A stretch of 64,000 nucleotides of DNA from Hexactinellida sp. DTS-2022 (taxonomy: Eukaryota; Porifera; Hexactinellida), in NCBI GenBank assembly GCA_028753945.1, contig JAPNXP010000001.1, positions 1-64,000 on the forward strand, read 5' to 3'. A model generated the notes under the pieces. That model was not told where the DNA came from, ran no database searches, and saw nothing but the letters and a program-made list of their open reading frames with translations. Positions within the stretch are counted from its first letter, which is position 1. Every line of letters starts with the position of its first letter. Position numbers and translations under genes: made by a program. Below, piece after piece: positions 37,048 through 47,878 of this stretch.

Positions 37048-40000
37048 TCAGCTGGTCTGTTCGGCCGACGACCCGTCCGAGTGGTTCGTGTAGCCGCGAG
37101 TTTCGCGCGTGGGTGACTGCTCGGGAGAGCTGATCAGTCTCAGCTCGCTGTCGTCCGGCACCGAGGTCAGCGGCGACCGCAGCTTCCCCCTGCGGCCCCC
37201 GGAGCCCTGGCTCCCGAACCGCGGCGGCACGCGATGTCCGTCGGGCGCCGGCGCGAGCTTGTCGTATACGCCCGAGGCGCCGTACTCAGGCAGCTCCGAG
37301 GACTGCTTGCTCTTCTCAGAGGCCGTAAACTCGCTGACGATCGATAGAGTGGGACTCACGTCCAACTCAGTTAGAGTCAGTATTTGTTGGGTAACTTGAT
37401 CTTTCACTTTAGTCTTGTCTTTGAACTCTTTCTTACTCAGTTTAATTGCCCCTATGATTGCATTAAATTAGTACTATTTGGTACTAGTATTTGACATACA
37501 ATAAATATATATATCAGACTTCCATATCTCACTTGACAGTCGAATTAAATAGTATTAACTCTGGCGAATTTAATTTATCTAAAGCAACGTACCGTTCTTT
37601 TCAGGGTCTCTGTGTATGATGTGCACATGAACCTTTGGTCTCCTTCTCCGCTTGCAGCTCTTCTTCAGTTTGCAAGAGAGACAGGCGATAAAGGGAATGG
37701 ACCCGATGCCCCCCAGGCCCAGCAAGGCAGGGATCACAATCGGGATTATGTTTATGCTGTCACTGTTGTCGTCCCCTCTCTCCACGCACGCCCCCGCGCC
37801 TGTCCTGCGGCCGCCGCACTCGTCGCACTCCGGTCCCGACCAGAGCCCTTCGCAGCTACAAACAAACAAACATTAAACCAGTGCCTAGCTAGCTAATGCG
37901 CTCAAGTGGAGGAGAGCTTACTCGCATTCCTTGCAGTCCGCGCGCGGATTATCGCACAAGGAGCACTCGTCGCAGAGGGGTCCCTCCCACCGCGACTCGC
38001 ACTCGCAGGGAGTCGCGGCGGAGTCAGCTGACCGCCCCTCCAGCAGCGCCCGCAGCTGGGCCTGGTCAGCTGATCGGAGCCGCGAGCTGTTGCAGACTCC
38101 GTTCTCGCACGAGAGGTGTCTGCACATCCGGTCTGGGTCCACGCGCTCGCATTGGCGTCCTAACAACAGAGTTAATACAGCAGAGTAGCGTGGGACTAGC
38201 AACAGTACCTGTGAAAGGGTCTCTGCACTGACAGGAAAAGTTTCCCTCCAGCTGTGTGCAGTTCCCTCCGTTGAGACAGACCCCCTCAGAACACTCCTCG
38301 ATCAGCTGAGAGCAGTCGGCGCCGGTGTGTCCCACCTCACAAACACAGCTGGTGCCGCCTGCTGTCGCTACGCACTCGCCCCTCACGCAAGCAGCTGTCG
38401 CACAGTAGTCTATCTCCTAACAGCAGATATATTAATAGGATCCCAGCTACACCTCTCTGCTTACTCACCTCGCAGCGGGGGCCCGTGTACCCCGGCGCAC
38501 AGCTGCAGTTGCGACCGGCGGCGGACGCGTGGCAGGTCCCGTTGTTCTGGCAGGGGCTGGGCTCGCAGGAGGGGACCGCCGCGGAGCAGTTGGCTCCGGA
38601 GAAGCCAGCCGGACAGCTGCAGTTGTATCCGAACCTGCAACCGATGGTAGAATCAGAGCGTATCAAGTGTTAAATAGTCAGCTGTCTCACCTGTCAGAGG
38701 TGCACAGGCCCCCGTTCCCGCAGGGACCCTCGGCGCAGTGGTCCACTTCCTCTTGGCAGTTCCGCCCGGCGAACCCGACCTCGCAGTTGCAGAGGAACCC
38801 ATTCAGCTCGTTGGAGCAGCTGCCGTTGTTGTGACATGTTACATTCTCGCATTGGTCGACCTCCTCTTGGCAGAGGCGCCCGGTGGAGGAGCTCTGACAG
38901 ACGCAAGCAAACCCCTCTCGAGCGGCCGCGTCCACGGTGCATATTCCGAAGTTGAGACAGGGGTTCGGGGCGCAGAGGGTCACGTTGTACTGGCACAGCT
39001 GTCCGTGGAATCCCTCCGTACAGTTGCATTCATACCGGTCTGGGTAGTTCACGCAGACAGCCGAGTTGGCACACGCTCTCCCGTAGCAGTGGTCTATAAC
39101 CCCACAGGCCGCCCCTAGATACCCGGCGGCGCACTGGCATTCGAACCTGTCTGGGAAGTTGGAGCAGAGGCCGGTGTTCTCGCAGGGATTGGAGGCGCAG
39201 TGGTCCCTCTCCTCGCAGAGGGGTCCCGAGGTGCCCTCCTGGCACTGGCAGCGGAACCCGGTCCGCAGGCTGAGGCAGACCGCCATATTGCGGCAGGGAA
39301 ACGGGTAGCAGAAGTCTATCTCAGCTGAGCAGCGCGCGTCCGTGTATCCGGGCGCGCAGCTGCAGTTGTACCCGAGGCGGTCCTGGAGGCAGGTCCCGTT
39401 GTTCAGACAGGGGGGCGGAGAGCAGAAGTCTATCTCCGCCTCGCAGGAGGCCCCCGAGTAGCCGGACGCGCATGCGCAGCCCGAGCAGTTATCCAGCCGC
39501 GCGCCGCCATTGAGACAGAGGAGGGGACAGGTCTGACACCCGTCCCCGGTCCGGTGGCCCGCGCAGACGCAGAGAGAGGCGTCCGAGGCGGAGACCGCGT
39601 GCCGAGGGGGACACGAGTCGACACAGAAGTCCCCGAGCAGGAGACTGCAGCAGCTGTCGCTCCCTGGTCCGTAGCAGGCCGGATATCCGGAAATAGAGTC
39701 GTTGCACTCAGCTGAGCACTCGGTGCAGTGGTACTCATCCGCAGTCCCTGCAAAGAAACGATATTAATATTATTGTAATTAATAGTGTATAATTATAGTA
39801 ATCCGTAACATCCGAGCTGTACTACATTACTGGACCATTACAAGCTAGATAGCAGTGCGATGCAATATACGTATAATTAATTGGAAACGCTTGAACAAGA
39901 GCTGTTGCTCTACTCACAGATTAGCTTAGCTATAGCTTATAGCCAGATTAGCTTATTAGCTAGCTATAGCTTATAGTCAGATTGCTTAGGTTACCTGTGT

Positions 40001-40412
40001 CAGCACAGAGAGCGCAGCCCTGCTTGTAGAAGCTGTCGCTGCGGCTCGGAGAGGGGGTCACGGCGGGGTCGAAGTACTCCGTGGCGAGGCCGCTGGCTAC
40101 CCACTCGTTGTTCACGCAAGCAAAGTCCTCCTGCGTGTACAGGAGCTGTCCCTCCAGCTGGAAGTCCAGGGTGGCGGAGAGAGAGGAGTAGCTGCCCGGC
40201 TGTCGCGAGTTCCCGTAGCAGTTGTAGTACACATTGGAGGGCGTGAACTGGGTGTTGGGATTGCTCTCGGGCTTAGTTGTCGCTGAGCTTATGACCTGTC
40301 GGATGAGCGCGTAGCTGAGAATCCCGGGACAGGAATCTGCGTGTTCCCCCGAGACGGGGGCACAGAGAGCAAACACAGATATCAAAACAGAAGGGAACAA
40401 CTTTAATCTCAT
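37048..40412 (-). CDS. Single-pass EGF-repeat receptor (917 aa, 7 exons)
   Basis: Exons (minus strand) 40412-39995, 39747-38691, 38634-38469, 38416-38209, 38159-37922, 37855-37593 and 37451-37048. A signal peptide (MRLKLFPSVLISVFALC) leads into an unrecognised Cys-poor region with CYGNSRQPGSYSSLS and CVNNEW. Cys-rich segments and about ten EGF-like repeats follow (for example EIDFCSPPPCLNNGTC, HCASNPCENTGLC, SCEPSPCQNNGTC), many starting E-[IV]-D. One membrane span lies at about 730-757, then CKLKKSCKRRRRPK and a 160-residue tail. It has no DSL domain, Notch repeats or Crumbs-type ERLI ending, so it is not Delta, Notch or Crumbs. The tail has YDKL and YTNH, the latter a potential Grb2 SH2-type YxN site. 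Likely a cell-surface adhesion or signalling receptor. Confidence 0.85.
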
Positions 40413-41895
40413 CTTAATTATTTTTAATCGGTTAATTTACTAAATATACATTTGACAGCTTTTATACAGTTATACTCGTGAGGGAAGAGACTTGTGGAGA
40501 TTCAGATTCAATACAATAGCAGTTCGTAGGTCCTGCGGGCTAATTCAAAGGAACTTGTAGGAGATAGTCGAATAGCTGGAATCCCTTCAGGGCTCGCACC
40601 AAATTAATGACATTGTTATAGCAAGTAGTGTAGGCTTGCAGTTATTGCAGAGGCAGATTAGTATAGGTGATATGTTGTGGGACTGAAAGAGGAGCAAAGA
40701 AATTATTTGGACAATAACAAATCGGCAAAAGGATACTAAACGAAACCAACAGTTCAGAATTAGTTGCAAACAGTCCTTCCAATTACCCATCTTGTTAAAC
40801 CTGTTATAGCGGCAGCTTAAGTGTCTATAACGGCCACATCTTTGTAGAACTGTGTTTACTGTTTACTACAGCATATTAACAACGATGATCTAAGTAATTA
40901 TTACCAGTAACAGACTAGTAATGCACAATGTTAAGTTCCACGCACAAATGCTGCAACATTGTTATAGACTGTATCATCACATCTCAACTCTGGAATTATG
41001 TCAACTATCTGTCTACACGCCATATTTGTCCAGACCGTTAGGCGGCCATAGCGTAAATCTCCGGACCCTCTCAATAGACAGTTTTGTGGCCTGTAGATAT
41101 CAATCGCGGGACGATTGGCGTTAGTTAAATAGTATTTCCATAAGGATTCTTAAATGGATGACATGCTAATGAGAAACAGCGGTGACTAACGTAACAAGTA
41201 TGTAAGTTAATGGGTTCGGAATCCCGATAAAGGACTGGAGTAAAGCTTCACATAAGTTTAGAGATTCGTAAATGGAGCGTTTACGTCAAATTATCTTTGC
41301 CAAATAGGAATATTTAAATGAGAATAAACTCCTAGTAAGGAACAGCAGAGACAGCGGTATATCGTATCTCCTTTGACGAGCAAATCTCTGAGAAATATAT
41401 ACCTCATTAACAGCAGTGATTACTGTACTAGAAGTTACAGGAATGAAGTTATAGTTGCCGTATCGCAACAATAAACATGACTACTTTACGGGAATATAAC
41501 ATTCTTATTTAACTAATGACAAGAAATTAATCCACCACACCACAGAATCTCTTACTATCTGCACATAATTATAATCTAACTAGCTAGTCTAGAAATGTAT
41601 TAGGTTGACACTAAAATATTTACATATAAATTGCAAATGTGATCGACCCAACAAATAAATTGATTAATTAACTGTGGATAATAAACCAATTGAATAGGAT
41701 TCGAAAAGAATACCTACAATAAACAACATCGTAATAACAAATGGAACAAACTACATGTAACTAAATAGCAACACAGCTCAATCTATGAGTGAATAGAATA
41801 CAGAGGTACACGCTAACTAACAAGGTACTTCTCAAAATAGGATCTTCTGCAGCTAACACAATAAAGAAATTAGATAAAACAGCGGTTGGGGTCAA
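40413..41895. other. Intergenic region
   Basis: AT-rich DNA between two minus-strand genes. No exon, hairpin or transposon end recognised. Confidence 0.4.
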
Positions 41896-43081
41896 CTAAT
41901 CGTCCTCCTTTAGGTCCATGAAGATTATACACAGCGCGAACAGTATCACTGCAATCTAGAGAATGAACGCACATAAATACTAATTACAAACCTGCTTATT
42001 ATCGTTACTAACCTCAAACACCAGGAACGCTATTCCTATTCCTCCGAGAAAGTACTGGTACGTGCGGTCGTTCAGAACAGCTATAATCGCAGTTACGCAG
42101 TTCTACACACAAACATACGAATATATAAATTAATATAATCCTATACTTGTACTGGTTGTATGGCACTCACATCTGCATAAGCCAATGTGACACTGTTCTG
42201 CAGATTGGAGGGTACGTTCATCACGCTGACGCAGTTAACACCGGTCACACAGGTGCAGCTCATAGGGATGGATATATTCAGGTCGGTGTAGTCTCTGTAT
42301 GTGTCGTTAAAGCCACAGCATTCCAACTAGGATACAGGCTGTAACAGGGGTATCGACAGACAGGCTAACTTGTCACTCACCTGAACTTGTATAAGGTCAA
42401 CGGCAGCCGGAACTCCAGTGGCGTTGTTGCCATACTGCACTATGATCTGATTCCCAAAGTCCCCGCTGATTGCCGCGATCAGCTGATACGATACAGGATA
42501 AAGGGTGCCAGTGCCAATAAGCCACGAGACTCACCTGTGCTTGGTACAGGAACGCCAGTATGACTCCGACTACTTGCAGCACTATGATGACAGCCAGAGC
42601 CACCATGTACTAGAGACGGGACGGGATCAATTAATTACCAATAGTGATTAGTGAATACTGTGCACACAACTCACCGCCATCAATATGTATGCAAATATTT
42701 TGTGCTTGATAGTCCCGATAATCCCAACGACTCCGATTAATACCAGAACCGCCCCGACTATTATCAGAATAATAGCAGAGTTAAGAAACGCCCTAGGAGA
42801 GAGGCCATTCAGCATAGACTGCAATTATAATTCTACAACTAATGACAGATCTTACGTGTAGTTGAATCCGTTTCCAGAGACGACATTGTTGAACTCTTGC
42901 AGCAGCGCCGCGGAGCTGGTTATGAGGACAGAGCCCACAATTATAAGAATAACTCCCCCAACCTACAAACACACAGAGTAAGTCTGCTGAGACACAGGCA
43001 GTTATAATGTTGCTAACTCACCATTACTACCACGTTGAGGATTACGAAAGAAAGCCGGAAAATAATCTCTGATAAATTCAT
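41896..43081 (-). CDS. Tetraspanin (255 aa, 8 exons)
   Basis: Exons 43081-43022, 42962-42856, 42792-42675, 42609-42535, 42482-42381, 42326-42171, 42102-42013 and 41955-41896, nearly all joined in phase 0. There are four membrane spans. The large loop between spans three and four has the CCG signature (LECCGFNDTYRD), SCTC and NC cysteines, and NNATG and DLNIS glycosylation sequons. The C-terminus is short (FMDLKEDD). It is unlike the tetraspanin at 23032 in exon structure (eight exons versus three), so the two are not a recent duplicate pair. Confidence 0.9.
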
Positions 43082-44115
43082 CTTTGTCAGCTAAATAAGT
43101 TAGGTACCTGTGAAATAGGAAATATAGATTAGTTCACCTAGTTATAGAAGTATTTATATTATTACACTGTGACTACTCCAGATATATTCAATGGGTTAGA
43201 AGTTAGTAATTCTATTACGTTGCTCCGCCAGACAATAACGTATCTTGGATAGTGCTTGCAATTGCATACCGCTTTGTGACTACTCCACACTGATATTATT
43301 CAATGGATTTTAGAGAAATAATAAACAAGTTTACAAATCGTGTATTTTTGAAAGAAGAGTCGAGACAAAATACTTCAATCGATTATGCAAACTTCAGTAA
43401 TTTGTATTGTAGCAAGAAAAGTGAACCCTTGTAAGCTATACGTATTAGTATGATCCGCGAGACATAATTCTGACAAGGCCTTACAAAGTAGTTTTTTTAA
43501 AAAGAGAAGTTATTGTCGATATAACTCGAAACTTATAACTTTCCACTATTTAAACAATTAAATATTATCCCAGTGGGCCTAATGATAAATTTAGAAACAC
43601 AAGACTTTCTTTGAATAGAAATACCTCACTAGTTTTAAGGTTTTCTTAGATAATGGCAAAACACGAAAAGTATTTAAGAACTTGTTCTACTATAATTAAG
43701 TCCGAAAGTAGAATCAATTACCAAAGCAATCCCTATTCTTTCTGCGCTATGAATTAATCAAATATAAAGTTTATAAACCCATCTGTGCTGCAATATACTT
43801 GCTATTAGACACACACAGACAGCAGATTAAATCAATTGATTGTAATTTGCAAACCATTTTATAAGACCCATCTCGATGTCTAATTGAAACTCCAAGCACT
43901 AAAATATTTAATTAATAATTCAAACTGTAACGCGATCTGCGTGGTTCAATAGTTCAACTTATAATGTTAGTGGTACGCAAAGCATCTGCATGCTAGGTAG
44001 TTTGAAATGTGATCCATCTCTGGAGAGGTATATGCAGAGGCTGGCAGAATAAATATCCATTTGGTAGACACTTGGAATCATCAAGGAATTGTTCGCACTA
44101 CCTTTGCATCAAACA
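43082..44115. other. Divergent intergenic region
   Basis: Shared upstream region of the minus-strand tetraspanin and the plus-strand dispanin. AT-rich. TGTGACTACTCCA occurs near 43168 and again near 43277 as a short direct repeat. No gene seen. Confidence 0.4.
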
Positions 44116-45392
44116 ATGGATACGGAGAATCTCTTACCACAAAAAGAAGCCCCTCCCCCCTACCAGCCAACAGCCCCGCCTCAACAGGTCCAGCCCTCTG
44201 CCCCTCAAAACTACAGCCAAGGTTAGGTCTCGAATAAATCCCAAACCATTATTTATACTAATTAATTCTTATTCCAATGGGTTAATGATATAGCAGAGGC
44301 GCTCCAAGGGGGGGGGTCCAGGTTTCCCGGGGCCCACTTTTTTCTGGACTAATGAAATTATGCCTGTACAAAAATTAGATTTCAGAAATTATTTCTGGAG
44401 TTTTGTAAAATTAGACCCCCCCCTTTATCAAATCCTGTGACCGCCCCTGTTAGGCTATTTTTAGTGTGCTTCTTCTAGAAAAGCGTTAGTAGGGTCCTAC
44501 TAGTTCTAAAATAATTATGATGGGTTCCGGCCGAACTCACTCGCCTGACTAGACTATTGGTGATATATATTTCAAATTTGGACAGGAGATACAGATCACC
44601 TCGAAGCCCGATTTCTCAATTTCATCTTTTTTCGTCAGTTATATCGAAATTTGTGTTCTGGTCCAGTGACTCTTATAATTAAAATTACCAATTGAAAATA
44701 TAGAGGTTGTATTCTCCTAAGGATGTTCTTTATTAAGGTTATTTTACTTAAATCAGTCATCTTCTCCATATTGCAATTACTCTATAGTATACTTGTTGCA
44801 GTGCAACACTTACTTTAATTAATTAATATGAAATTTAATTTGAATATTAAAATTATATTCAAACATTATCCCTGTAACCTACAATACAATACTATTGAAG
44901 GTTGATGAGACAAAAATTGGGTGCGGCCTGTGCCAACCAGAAGAAGCACACTCCCATCCCGTCTGTGAGGGTTGTTTTAATGTATAATTTTAGTCAGTCG
45001 ATCTATTGGCAGCTTCAGTGAGCTATACTAAGTACGATACGGGTTCCATAATATAACGAGTTGTATGTTCAGGTCACGCCCCGCAGCAGCCGTACTACCA
45101 GTACCAGGAATACCAGAACCAGCCCCCCTACCAAGCGCCCCAGCAGACAATCGTTACTGGCTTGGTTTGGTGCTTAGCCTTCACCTCTTTCTTCTGCTGC
45201 ACCCTATTCGGGATCCTAGCGCTCATATTCGCATTCGCTGCCTACGACAACGAGAAGAGACTCGAGTACGAGAAGGCCAGACAGAGCGCCAAGCTGGCCA
45301 AGCTGTTCGCAATAGTGGCCATCTTAATTGGGTCCTTAGTGACTGCGCTTATGGGAATTATGTTCACAGTTACTTTTATTGTTGGAGCCTAG
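44116..45392 (+). CDS. Dispanin / CD225 (IFITM-superfamily) protein, 141 aa
   Basis: Exons 44116-44221 and 45073-45392 (phase 1). The N-terminal half is Pro-, Gln- and Tyr-rich (PPPYQPTAPPQQ, PQQPYYQYQEYQNQPPYQ), cytosolic and a possible WW-domain ligand (PPPY). The second half is a CD225 domain: a membrane segment with FFCCTLFGILALIFAF, a double Cys that is often palmitoylated in the family, the conserved loop EYEKARQSAKLAKLFA, and a second membrane span ending FTVTFIVGA. Proteins of this superfamily modulate membrane fusion and trafficking. Dispanins are found in many animals and this one need not have an antiviral role. Confidence 0.88.
44294..44449. mobile_element. hAT-like relic in the dispanin intron
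   Basis: Starts CAGAGGCGCTCCAAGGGGGG and ends CTGTGACCGCCCCTG, whose complement CAGGGGCGGTCACAG matches the left end. G-runs lie inside both termini, as in the relic at 36524-36769. No target duplication is preserved. Confidence 0.45.
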
Positions 45393-45906
45393 CTAAACTT
45401 GAATATTATAGCAGTCGAGTTTTATACTATTATTAATAAATTACTATTTTGACTTACATAGTAATTATTTGTACAATTACTTTTCTCATTTTTTTAACCA
45501 AGTAGAGATCAACGGAAACGATACTCAATTCTGCTTAATCCTCAACCGAGTTATAGAATAGAGTTTGCATATTTAGACTGCCACTGCACTCCAGATTAAG
45601 TGTGCTAAGTGCAGCATTAGTCGTATAAGCTATTAGAACATTGTGCCTGTAACATAACTATCAACATTCGTATACAGCCAATAAATAATTGCATAAATTA
45701 CAAAAACAAGAGAGCTATTTAAATACGGGCTATTACCTAGTAGTCTGAGCGAACAACAACAACAACAACAACAACAACACAATTGCTACACTTCTACTGA
45801 TAATTCAATAGATGCGGCTTATACGTTGATTTAATTAGCTAGCTGCCAGCTTGCGTGTTTAGGGTGTATATATCTACAGTTACGATTAACTAGACTTCTC
45901 GCTACT
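45393..45906. other. Non-coding spacer with AAC run
   Basis: Intergenic DNA between convergent genes. A perfect AAC trinucleotide run of nine units spans about 45752-45779. Nothing else recognised. Confidence 0.5.
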
Positions 45907-46293
45907 TCAAAGGGCATTATCAGGCAAGTTCTTCTCAATTGCCTGACGCTGATAGAATTGGATCTCTCTCTGTAGCTCGTCGACTTGGTTTAGTAGCGAG
46001 ACCTTGGTTTGTACATAAATCTGTACAGAGTGATTAGTGCAAAAATCGTCGAATTCGGTCAGCTCTGTCTCAACCTGGGAACGCCTTGCTTTCTTGGCCT
46101 GCTTCCTGGAGTCGGACATGTTCTCAAACAAGGCCGTCCTGTCGAGCATGGGGTCCTGTTTGCATTTTGATTTCAGCAATTTTCTGAGCGTAGTAACTGG
46201 TAACTCCACCAAGTCCCACTCAGTTAATCCCAAAAGCAGTTTAATATCAATTCTCTTATTACTGTCGTTACCCGATTGGTCTGATGAAGCCAT
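45907..46293 (-). CDS. Small basic leucine-zipper-like protein (128 aa)
   Basis: A single exon starting MASSDQSGN. LTEWDLVELPVTTLRKLL at about 23-40 resembles the extended homology region before Maf bZIP domains (L-V-x-[LM]-[PS]-V-x2-L). The following basic stretch, S62 to R71 (SRKQAKKARR), aligns with the Maf NRGYAxSCR pattern, with Ser in place of Asn and R70 eight residues later. A coiled coil follows with L100, L107, Y114 and the ending LQREIQFY. Spacing from basic region to zipper differs from canonical bZIPs and from the 20924-21304 gene, so the assignment is tentative. It lacks any activation domain. Confidence 0.5.
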   Translation of the reverse strand: MASSDQSGNDSNKRIDIKLLLGLTEWDLVELPVTTLRKLLKSKCKQDPMLDRTALFENMSDSRKQAKKARRSQVETELTEFDDFCTNHSVQIYVQTKVSLLNQVDELQREIQFYQRQAIEKNLPDNAL

Positions 46294-47208
46294 TAGAATA
46301 TTTTTTTGTTACCATGTAGAAATTAATTACAATCAGATAGTTGGTCCCAATTTATAAAATATATTCTGCATCAGGACAAAACTTTGCGAGTGGGAACACT
46401 TTCAGTTTGGTATACACAAAGGCCATACCAATTCCTGAAGTATTATATTGGTCGAGAAGTGTCTACTAACCCACTTAGTAAGCAGCCTGACAGCTACTCC
46501 AAATGCATTGCTAGTTTATGCTGCGTATCCACTATGCGAGATAACATGAGTAAGTATATGCTGACTATTTGTACTCGGTCAGTGGGTATGTTCGAATACT
46601 ATTTGACCGAACTGTAAATAAATTCGACATTATATTGTCCAGTAAATTTATGAGAACCGCTGAGAAGTCCAATTAAATACCAATAACAGTTTAACATCAT
46701 TGTTTCTACCGCTGTGTGAAGCTAAATACCAAGTCACTTATTGTAGAAACCATTTAGAAACCAGAACCACTTGGAAGAAAAGCGACGCCTACACAATAAT
46801 ATTAAATTGTGGGAATACTTATCCACCGATCATCGCCGTTTGTATTAAAAAACCTCGCTACTTTCTACCGATTGTTTTTTTATGTTTATAAAAAACATCA
46901 TCGGTAGAAAGTAGCGAGGTTTTTAATACAAACGGCGATGGTCGGTGGATAAGTATTCTCTTAAATTGTAGGGACAACAGCTACAGCATGGAGAACCCTG
47001 CATTAGAACTAATTTAATGCAGAGGCTATACTAATTAGAAAACGGATAATAATTATATTATTATTATTACTGCATGCTGTTATTATGCGTTAAGCATCCT
47101 TACGGTACCTTCGTTAGTCACGCGTTGATACAGAGTCTCAGATTAATAAACAAGTAACAGACTAAAGTAAAGTGGGGTATCGATCCCGCATTATTCATGC
47201 TAACTAAA
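46294..47208. other. Intergenic region
   Basis: Mostly AT-rich DNA around the 150-bp foldback element at 46811-46960. An ATTATT run lies near 47050. No credible gene. Confidence 0.45.
46811..46960. mobile_element. 150-bp foldback MITE with 9-bp target duplication
   Basis: Nearly the whole element is one hairpin: about 46813-46882 pairs with 46890-46958 at roughly 95 per cent, with a short AT loop. The termini are GGGAATACTTATCC and, complemented, GAGAATACTTATCC. TTAAATTGT flanks it at 46802-46810 and 46961-46969. The 9-bp duplication fits the Mutator superfamily. A transcript would form a long duplex, a plausible small-RNA precursor. Confidence 0.8.
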
Positions 47209-47499
47209 TCAGTGCGGAGGGTTCCTCTCTTTGAGCCCCGGAAACACGCCATTTTCCAGCTGATCTTGCCACTTTTCCACCCAGAAGTTGGGACACAGAG
47301 ACTCGTAAGTGCGCTTGAAGTATTTGCAAGCCGGGTAGTCCTCCCCCTTTAACTTCACACACTTCTGGAAGTCTACGAAGTTCTGCCAGCAGTTCTTGCT
47401 CTGGTTGGTGTTCGGGAACCTGGCGTCAAACCCTGGCGTTTGTATCACCAACGGCTGCTCCAGCTGTTCCGCCAGTCTCTCCAGCCTATCGTCTGCCAT
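47209..47499 (-). CDS. COX6B: Cytochrome c oxidase subunit 6B (96 aa)
   Basis: A single exon starting MADDRLERL. It carries the COX6B core: FDARFPNTNQSKNCWQNFVDF, the twin cysteine motifs C-x9-C (CWQNFVDFQKC) and C-x10-C (CKYFKRTYESLC), and the ending CPNFWVEKWQ...GVFPG. These cysteines form two disulfides in the intermembrane space, where the subunit caps complex IV and helps dimerise it. Length is normal for the family. A seven-copy minisatellite begins within a few bases of the start codon on the upstream side. Confidence 0.95.
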   Translation of the reverse strand: MADDRLERLAEQLEQPLVIQTPGFDARFPNTNQSKNCWQNFVDFQKCVKLKGEDYPACKYFKRTYESLCPNFWVEKWQDQLENGVFPGLKERNPPH

Positions 47500-47774
47500 C
47501 GATTCAGATATGCTATTCGCTACAACTAGCTAGAATCAGTTCAGAAATGCTATTCGCTACAACTAGCTAGGATAATCAATTCAGATATGCTATTCGCTAC
47601 AACTAGCTAGGATAATCAGATATGCTATTCGTTACAACTAGCTAGGATAATCAGTTCAGATATGCTATTCGCTACAACTAGCTAGGATAATCAATTCAGA
47701 TATGCTATTCGTTACAACTAGCTAGGTAATCAGTTCAGATATGCTATTCGTTACAACTAGCTAGGATAATCAGT
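47500..47774. repeat. ~40-bp minisatellite upstream of COX6B
   Basis: TGCTATTCGCTACAACTAGC begins repeats at 47511, 47548, 47588, 47623, 47663, 47703 and 47742, with spacings of 35-40 bp. Each carries CAACTAGCTAGGATAATCAG with few changes (C/T in CGCTAC versus CGTTAC, small deletions). It occupies the presumed promoter and 5' leader of the minus-strand COX6B gene. Confidence 0.9.
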
Positions 47775-47878
47775 CCGTTATTGAGATGACTAATTGGTTG
47801 GTAATTTACTGCTAATTCAATTGCTAACAGAACTAGTATATACAGACATGCACACATAATCAAAACTAACAAACGGCT

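Noticed and set aside
37109..39753. Long plus-strand and alternative frames over the EGF-receptor exons
   Set aside because: Shadow frames of GC-rich, Cys-rich minus-strand exons that carry the real EGF pattern.
37048..40412. Naming the EGF-repeat protein Notch, Delta or Crumbs
   Set aside because: No LNR, ankyrin, DSL, laminin-G or ERLI features are present.
46384..46617. 77-aa plus-strand frame
   Set aside because: No recognisable motif, no splice or promoter context; likely chance.
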